A stretch of DNA of 18,461 nucleotides, from positions 1 through 18,461 of the forward strand of contig JAHEGP010000032.1 in the NCBI GenBank assembly GCA_024645065.1. Direction: 5' to 3'. Below, in pieces: positions 14,076-18,461 of the stretch (positions within the stretch are counted from its first letter, which is position 1; the number at the start of each line of letters is the position of its first letter). Under the pieces are notes generated by a model that searched no databases, had not been told where the DNA came from, and saw nothing but the letters and a program-made list of their open reading frames with translations. A program made the position numbers and the translations under genes. This DNA is from Cellvibrionales bacterium. GTDB taxonomy: Bacteria; Pseudomonadota; Gammaproteobacteria; Pseudomonadales; JAHEGP01.

Positions 14076-15113
14076 TTATGAGTTGTTACCGGGTGCGAGC
14101 CTTCGTTCCTTTCGCCAGCGGGTTGGAGTGGTGCCACTCCACCGCTTGAAGGCTCGATTGAAAGATCTCTTATCGGTGTAACCCAGCATTGTGGCAATCA
14201 CAATCAATTCCGCGTCCGAAGTTTCGAGTGTCTGCCGAGCCAAATCGTATCGGCACTGGTCCACCACATCCCGCAAGTTGGTGCCATAGCTTTCCAGTTT
14301 ACGATGGAGGGTGCGGCTGTGAATTGAGAAAAGATGAGCAATCTGGTCTGCCTTGCTGGACTGGGTAAGGATAGCGGCATGGACTACCCTGCGAACGCGC
14401 TCCATAAAGTCGGAGCCGTATGCTCTTTCCAACTGGTCTATCTGTATTTGCAATAAGCGACGTAGCTCAGTGTCGGCCACCTGTATCTTCTCTCCTAGCC
14501 ATCGTCTTGGGAAATAGATGCCATTGACTTCCGTGTCAAAGCGTATTGGCGCTCTGAAAAACTTTCTAAATGGCTCCTGGTTCTTCGGCTTACGGTGGGC
14601 AAAGCAAACCTCCAAAGGCTCCATGCCACTCCCGCAAAGTTCGTTGAGGATGTTAAAAGCCACGGCAACTCCGGCGTCAATCAATTGGGTTACCGGAGTA
14701 TTTGCCTTTTGGTAAATATGGTAACCCAGAAATGCGGTATCCTCTTGCAACTTGAGGATTACCAATGAGCCTTGGGCATGGAGGTGAAAATAGCGCAGCA
14801 GACTGCGCAGTGCCGACTCAACATCCGGCGAGTGCAGTGCCAGGTAACCGACCAGTCCAAAAGATTCAAGGCTGCATCTCTCGCCCAGCAGGAGCCCAAA
14901 ATGTGCGCAGCCAGTCTTGTCTGCACATAGATTAAGAAGGCGGGTGCGGGACTCGAAAGGTATGATGTTGTCGGGATTCTCGAATACCAATGGATCCATT
15001 CCCGCTTCTGCCAGGATTTCGGCCGGATCTACACCAAGATTTCTCAATACAGCAGGCAGTGGCTGGATCGGGCCAATCCGAACGGTGCTTTGTTTGGGGA
15101 AGTGCGTCATCAA
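14076..15113 (-). CDS. AraC family transcriptional regulator (arabinose-binding-like sensor domain)
   Basis: A 345-residue regulator of the AraC subfamily with a long N-terminal sensor domain of the PF12625 type (LPAVLRNLGVDPAEILAEAGMDPLVFENPDNIIPF is typical), followed by a C-terminal double helix-turn-helix. In the DNA-binding part, ADQIAHLFSIHSRTLHRKLESYG is the first helix-turn-helix and IATMLGYTDKRSFNRAFKRWSGTTPTRWR the second, with the classic GY-x5-FxRAFKRWxGxTPxxWR pattern. Two tandem ATGs open the gene; no strong ribosome binding site is seen. It lies directly upstream of the desulfinase-like operon in the same direction, so it is the obvious candidate regulator, probably responding to a small organic ligand. 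That link is inferred from position only. Confidence 0.93.
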   Translation of the reverse strand: MMTHFPKQSTVRIGPIQPLPAVLRNLGVDPAEILAEAGMDPLVFENPDNIIPFESRTRLLNLCADKTGCAHFGLLLGERCSLESFGLVGYLALHSPDVESALRSLLRYFHLHAQGSLVILKLQEDTAFLGYHIYQKANTPVTQLIDAGVAVAFNILNELCGSGMEPLEVCFAHRKPKNQEPFRKFFRAPIRFDTEVNGIYFPRRWLGEKIQVADTELRRLLQIQIDQLERAYGSDFMERVRRVVHAAILTQSSKADQIAHLFSIHSRTLHRKLESYGTNLRDVVDQCRYDLARQTLETSDAELIVIATMLGYTDKRSFNRAFKRWSGTTPTRWRKERRLAPGNNS

Positions 15114-15297
15114 ATATCAGCCTGCCGACCTTAGCCAATGTCCCGGTTATTTTCCAGAGACCTCGCACGGGGATAGTATCCAATATCTCTCAGCGTGCTG
15201 CAGCAGGCGGTCGAGCTCGGCGCTATTTTTGCACAAGGAACTTTCAAAATGATGCTCAAGGTTCTGGCGAGTCCACGCTGCCTACTATTCAGATCGC

Positions 15298-15323
15298 CGA
15301 TGGTGCACAGAGTGTTGCCATCG
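15298..15323. other. hairpin after the patatin gene
   Basis: CGATGG (15298-15303) pairs with CCATCG (15318-15323), with an inner CAC/GTG pair. It lies 11 bases past the stop of the phospholipase gene, but without a T-run; possibly a Rho-type end or RNA-stability element. Confidence 0.3.
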
Positions 15324-15333
15324 AGCAGTTATG

Positions 15334-17685
15334 CTAACGGAATATACCCCGCTCAAGGATAGTTCCGCGTCCTATAGGTCGGCCAACGGATAACCAAATG
15401 CTGGAAGCATCCTTGGACGTAAGCCCGAAACCAACTGTCAGAGGGCCGACCAGAGTCCTGCCGGTCAGGTAGAGCGCCCCCCCATAGACTGTCCCGTCAT
15501 CGATGATATCGAGCCGGTCATTGTTTTCGCCGACGGTCAGCTGTGCACCCACATATAGCGCCTGCCCGCGCAGTGAGAACAGCTCTTTTACTTGCCAGAG
15601 ATAGCTGGAGCTCGCCAGCCAGTATTCCTCGGACCAGATTTCGCCCAGTTGATAGCCGGGGAAGCTGTTCGGCCCACCTACCGCGAAATATCTATCCGTG
15701 GGTAATTCGCTGCCCAATTCAGTCCCACCCGCCAGGGCTAGCCATACGATATCATTGAGCACGGGAATCGCTGCGCCAAAACCCATTTCCAGCCGCTCCC
15801 AGCTGCGGCTTGCGCCAAGCGAGCGGTCGCTTTGCAAGTATTCAACCGCAGCCGCAAAACCACTGGTAGGGTTGAACGGCGTGTCGCGACTGTCGTAGCT
15901 AGCGGACAATAGCCAACCCGCGTCATCATGGCTGCGATCTTCCAGTACAGGTGAGCCTGTCTCGACCTCGACATCACGACGCACATAGCCATATCCAGCC
16001 CGTAGCTGGGCGTTGTTGCCGACGTTGACGCCGAAATCAATGCGGGCACCCAGGTTGCTGATGAGGTACGTGGCGGCTCGGCTACCTTCGATAAAAATGT
16101 CCTCTTGCGTGCGCAGCCAACCAGCCGCGGGTTCGATAAAAAACGTTTGTGAAAAATCCAGCGGTTGGTAGAAACCGGTCTTTAGCTGGCTGTCATAGCC
16201 AACTTCGAGCACGTTGCGCCATTCAGCACCAAGTCGGTTAAGCCAGGTTCGTCTGTGCCGGGCATAGAGGGAAAACGCCAAATCACCCCCGCCAGATGCA
16301 TACAGCCCAAGGTCAACCTGCAAATAGTTCGGACCCCAGCGTTTCTCTTTGGGCAACCAGACCAGCGTCGGCGATTCCGGGTCACCCTCCATACGATATT
16401 CGGTGGATTCAAACTCGCGCAGCGCGGACATCCTCCGCGCTTCTGCACTGATCGCTTCGTTGTCGACTATTTCTCCGACTTCAAGCTGGGAGCGCGTCTC
16501 GAGATACTCCGGGCTCACTCGCTCCAGACCCTCGTAACTAATGCCGGCTAGCTGGGCTTTAATCTCCTGTGGCTCGGTTACGCGGTCGCGCCAGGCCAGG
16601 TACTCTGCATCCGATACAGCGAATGCGGACAGTCGCTCCGCCGCACCCCGGGCCGCAGCTTCTCCAAGCGGTATTGTCTCGGGTATTCGCTCGAAATCTG
16701 CCGTGCCGATGTCGCCCGTCGCAATATCGATCAGAATGTCCCGTTCAGTGAGAGAATCCAGCTGTAATTTCTCGTTGGCCACAATCATGACGTCCATGCT
16801 GCGGCTTAGAAGTTGGGTGGCACTTTGAAGATTGGATGGGTCAACCGCTGGCTCCACCAGATTGACGACAATTACGACCTCTGCACAAAGCTCGCGCGCA
16901 ACATCCACAGGGATATTGCGGACGAGGCCACCGTCGGACAATATTTGGTCACCAATGTAGACTGGGGCAAACGCACCAGGTATTGCCATGCTTGCGCGCA
17001 GGGCAGTGGCCAGATCGCCATGTCTGAATACCACCATTTCACCGGTAACCATGTCGGTTGCTACCGCACGGAATGGAACAGGCAATTTGTCAAAATTGGG
17101 CTGGGCTCTGGCTTTCGCCACATAACTTCGCAGTAGATCTTCGATCGCAAGCGTACTAACGACTCCACCGGGAATTTTTACAGCACCATCTTTAATGCCG
17201 AGCTCCAGGCTATTACTGTAAGTCACCGCGCTGCGTTTTTGTTCGGCAGGCTGCAGGTCGCGCTGTCCCAGCCCGCCCACGACCAATTTCCAGTCGATAC
17301 TGGTAACGAATTCCTCCAGTTCGTCGGCGGGGATACCGGACGCGTATCCCGCCCCCACCAATGCGCCCATGCTTGTGCCAGCAATGCAATCTACAGGAAC
17401 ACGGAGTTCCTCCATTACCTTTAGTACGCCGACATGCGCGCCACCTTTGGCACCACCACCGGCCAGAACCAGGCCGATTCGAGGTCTCGCTGCATCTTCC
17501 GGCGCATAACTCTCCCCGGTAGCAGCGCCAAATGCCGCCTCACTGCCCGCGCCAAGCAGCACACCGAGAAGCGTGAAGGCGATAGGTCTGATCTGTAATG
17601 TGTTTATCATGGCTAGCCATTGACTTGGACGGCGTTTCGCAACGCGCTCTTTAATGATACGCATAAAGCTGATTTTTAAACACAT
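15334..17685 (-). CDS. patatin-like phospholipase autotransporter (type Vd, PlpD-like)
   Basis: A 783-residue protein with a patatin lipase domain and its own outer-membrane pore. The lipase (about 68-265) has the oxyanion motif GGGAKGG (76-82), nucleophile Ser105 in GTSMG and Asp251 in the DGG motif, the complete catalytic dyad. A short POTRA-like stretch (AQLAGISYEGLERVSPEYLETRSQLEVGE) follows, then a long beta-barrel (about 440-783) with alternating aromatic strands, as in Omp85-type surface antigens. PlpD of Pseudomonas is the model: the lipase is exported through or with the barrel and acts on phospholipids. A hydrophobic segment PIAFTLLGVLLGAG with AAFGA ends near residue 54; with the ATG at 17685 this is a long signal peptide, with ATG 17610 a normal one. 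No start has a clear ribosome binding site. It ends IFR rather than in the usual terminal Phe. Confidence 0.9.
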   Translation of the reverse strand: MCLKISFMRIIKERVAKRRPSQWLAMINTLQIRPIAFTLLGVLLGAGSEAAFGAATGESYAPEDAARPRIGLVLAGGGAKGGAHVGVLKVMEELRVPVDCIAGTSMGALVGAGYASGIPADELEEFVTSIDWKLVVGGLGQRDLQPAEQKRSAVTYSNSLELGIKDGAVKIPGGVVSTLAIEDLLRSYVAKARAQPNFDKLPVPFRAVATDMVTGEMVVFRHGDLATALRASMAIPGAFAPVYIGDQILSDGGLVRNIPVDVARELCAEVVIVVNLVEPAVDPSNLQSATQLLSRSMDVMIVANEKLQLDSLTERDILIDIATGDIGTADFERIPETIPLGEAAARGAAERLSAFAVSDAEYLAWRDRVTEPQEIKAQLAGISYEGLERVSPEYLETRSQLEVGEIVDNEAISAEARRMSALREFESTEYRMEGDPESPTLVWLPKEKRWGPNYLQVDLGLYASGGGDLAFSLYARHRRTWLNRLGAEWRNVLEVGYDSQLKTGFYQPLDFSQTFFIEPAAGWLRTQEDIFIEGSRAATYLISNLGARIDFGVNVGNNAQLRAGYGYVRRDVEVETGSPVLEDRSHDDAGWLLSASYDSRDTPFNPTSGFAAAVEYLQSDRSLGASRSWERLEMGFGAAIPVLNDIVWLALAGGTELGSELPTDRYFAVGGPNSFPGYQLGEIWSEEYWLASSSYLWQVKELFSLRGQALYVGAQLTVGENNDRLDIIDDGTVYGGALYLTGRTLVGPLTVGFGLTSKDASSIWLSVGRPIGRGTILERGIFR

Positions 17686-18159
17686 TTTCTGTAGATTCGG
17701 GAATCCCGGACCGCGCCTGCATTCCTAACTGTTTAACAGCACCCTCGGCCCGAGGAAAGGCTACCGGTCTGCCTTATTGGTCGGCTAAACCACCTCTTGA
17801 GCAATGCGTGGCGAATGCCCCGGCATCGCTGTTCTGCAACTGTTTCCCCAAGCCGCAGCGCTTGGCGATAAAGTTTACCGTCATATCCGCTTTGCCGGTT
17901 TTACCTTTTGGCCGTGACTTTTAGACTTCAATGAATTTGCGTCGGCCATGGCTCCTGCAGCGCAGGTGGAACAATGCGTAAAGAATACGCGCGGCGCGGT
18001 TACAGCAAAGCAGCGATATTGAACCTGGTCGAACTGGCTGTAAAAAAGCCCACTTGCGTTGTCAACTAAATCACCAAAGCTTTCGGCAATGTTGACGTGA
18101 TATTGGTCTCGCCCTGAGGTTAATTTAGGGGCCTGGTTAGTCAGCAGATGGTGATGTCA
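17686..18159. other. 474 bp without a convincing gene
   Basis: Only short frames are found (36 residues or fewer with a start codon), none with a good ribosome binding site. The first part, next to the patatin gene, should hold its promoter; CTGTTTAACAG is a small palindrome there (around 17728-17738). GTCAAC (18061-18066) and GTTGAC (18091-18096) form a weak inverted repeat. Parts read like worn coding sequence but cannot be assigned. Confidence 0.5.
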
Positions 18160-18309
18160 ATGAAACTTACTCAACAGCGTAACATGTATGAAAAAGTCAA
18201 GGATTGCATCGTCGATGGGTGCTTGCTTTATGACGGACTTGCAGGATCCCTGGCGCTGGGCATTGCGCTTAGCATTTTTCTCACCTACGGCGGCATCGCA
18301 CTTACCTGA
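18160..18309 (+). CDS. possible 49-residue single-helix membrane protein
   Basis: ATG to TGA, beginning MKLTQQRNMYEKVKDCIVDG and ending in a hydrophobic stretch SLALGIALSIFLTYGGIAL, so a soluble amphipathic front and one membrane helix. I do not recognise it. In-frame ATGs at 18148 and 18154 could add two to four residues. No clear ribosome binding site is seen, so support rests on composition and the coherent helix. Confidence 0.4.
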   Translation: MKLTQQRNMYEKVKDCIVDGCLLYDGLAGSLALGIALSIFLTYGGIALT

Positions 18310-18366
18310 GGATCGCTAGCCCCGTGCTGGCAAGACGCGGGACACCGGGTTACGGTATGAACCCAA

Positions 18367-18461
18367 CTAGCGGAGATCGACCTCCACCACATCCGACATC
18401 TTGCTTTTCACATCCTTGGTGTCTATCGCACTCATCGAGAAGTGATAGATATCGGGAGACA
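18367..18461 (-). CDS. C-terminal end of a minus-strand gene cut by the window edge
   Basis: The last 31 codons of a frame entering from the right end and closing with TAG at 18369-18367. The residues (for example YHFSMSAIDTKDVKSK and MSDVVEVDLR at the end) have a normal composition and GC-ending codon choice, which suggests real coding sequence. Family not recognisable from so short a piece. It would be convergent with the small frame ending at 18309. Confidence 0.5.
   Translation of the reverse strand, partial: SPDIYHFSMSAIDTKDVKSKMSDVVEVDLR

Noticed and set aside
14990..15337. Plus-strand frame of 115 codons overlapping the AraC gene start and the gap after it
   Set aside because: Mostly antisense to a well-supported gene. 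The last 30 codons read plausibly but have no start or family.
17774..17884. Minus-strand frame of 36 codons
   Set aside because: No ribosome binding site, no recognisable features, length within chance expectation.
1..18461. CRISPR array or insertion sequence
   Set aside because: No regularly spaced direct repeats and no transposase-like frame or paired terminal inverted repeats were seen on either strand.

Overview
The window reads as a chromosomal segment of a gammaproteobacterium, most likely a marine member of the Cellvibrionales/Halieaceae-type lineages. The grounds are a biotin operon of the bioB-bioF-bioHC-bioD type with a fused BioH-BioC protein (known from Saccharophagus and Teredinibacter), a proteobacterial BirA operator, a Pseudomonas-type small DUF3094 protein, and a ~600-residue FadE-like acyl-CoA dehydrogenase. 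These assignments come from recalled family features, not from a search.

Left part (1-8100), core-like and GC-rich: comF on the minus strand diverges from bioB-bioF-bioHC-bioD on the plus strand. The short divergent region carries a near-canonical BirA operator that overlaps both the bioB promoter and the comF start codon. The three steps after pimeloyl-chain synthesis that are present here (BioF, BioD, BioB), together with BioC/BioH, cover the pathway except for BioA, which is not in the window. Then follow an acyl-CoA dehydrogenase, a perfect intrinsic terminator whose 3' arm also holds the ribosome binding site of the next gene (DUF3094), and a small secreted protein of unknown function on the minus strand.

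Middle part (8328-10450), accessory: a tRNA-Pro(CGG) gene is followed directly by a decayed gene with beta-repeat (PEP-CTERM-protein-like) sequence, with two in-frame stops and one frameshift. Next come a BrnT/BrnA toxin-antitoxin pair and a solitary ParD antitoxin without its ParE. This stretch is visibly more AT-rich than its flanks and looks like a small island beside a tRNA gene; no integrase was found.

Right part (10451-15113), all minus strand: an AraC-type regulator, a 421-bp intergenic region with several repeat elements, then a likely operon of a DszB-like sulfinate desulfinase homologue, a rhodanese, a MarC-family membrane protein and a DUF202 membrane protein. The desulfinase homologue has no signal peptide and keeps the Cys/His/Arg active-site set of DszB, so it is better read as an enzyme than as a transporter binding protein. 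This unit is the best candidate for an undescribed system: release of sulfite from an unknown sulfinate, with possible sulfur handling by the rhodanese.

Right end (15334-18461): a patatin-like phospholipase joined to an outer-membrane beta-barrel (type Vd autotransporter, PlpD-like), then about 470 bases without a convincing gene, a possible 49-residue membrane protein, and the C-terminal end of a minus-strand gene cut by the window edge.
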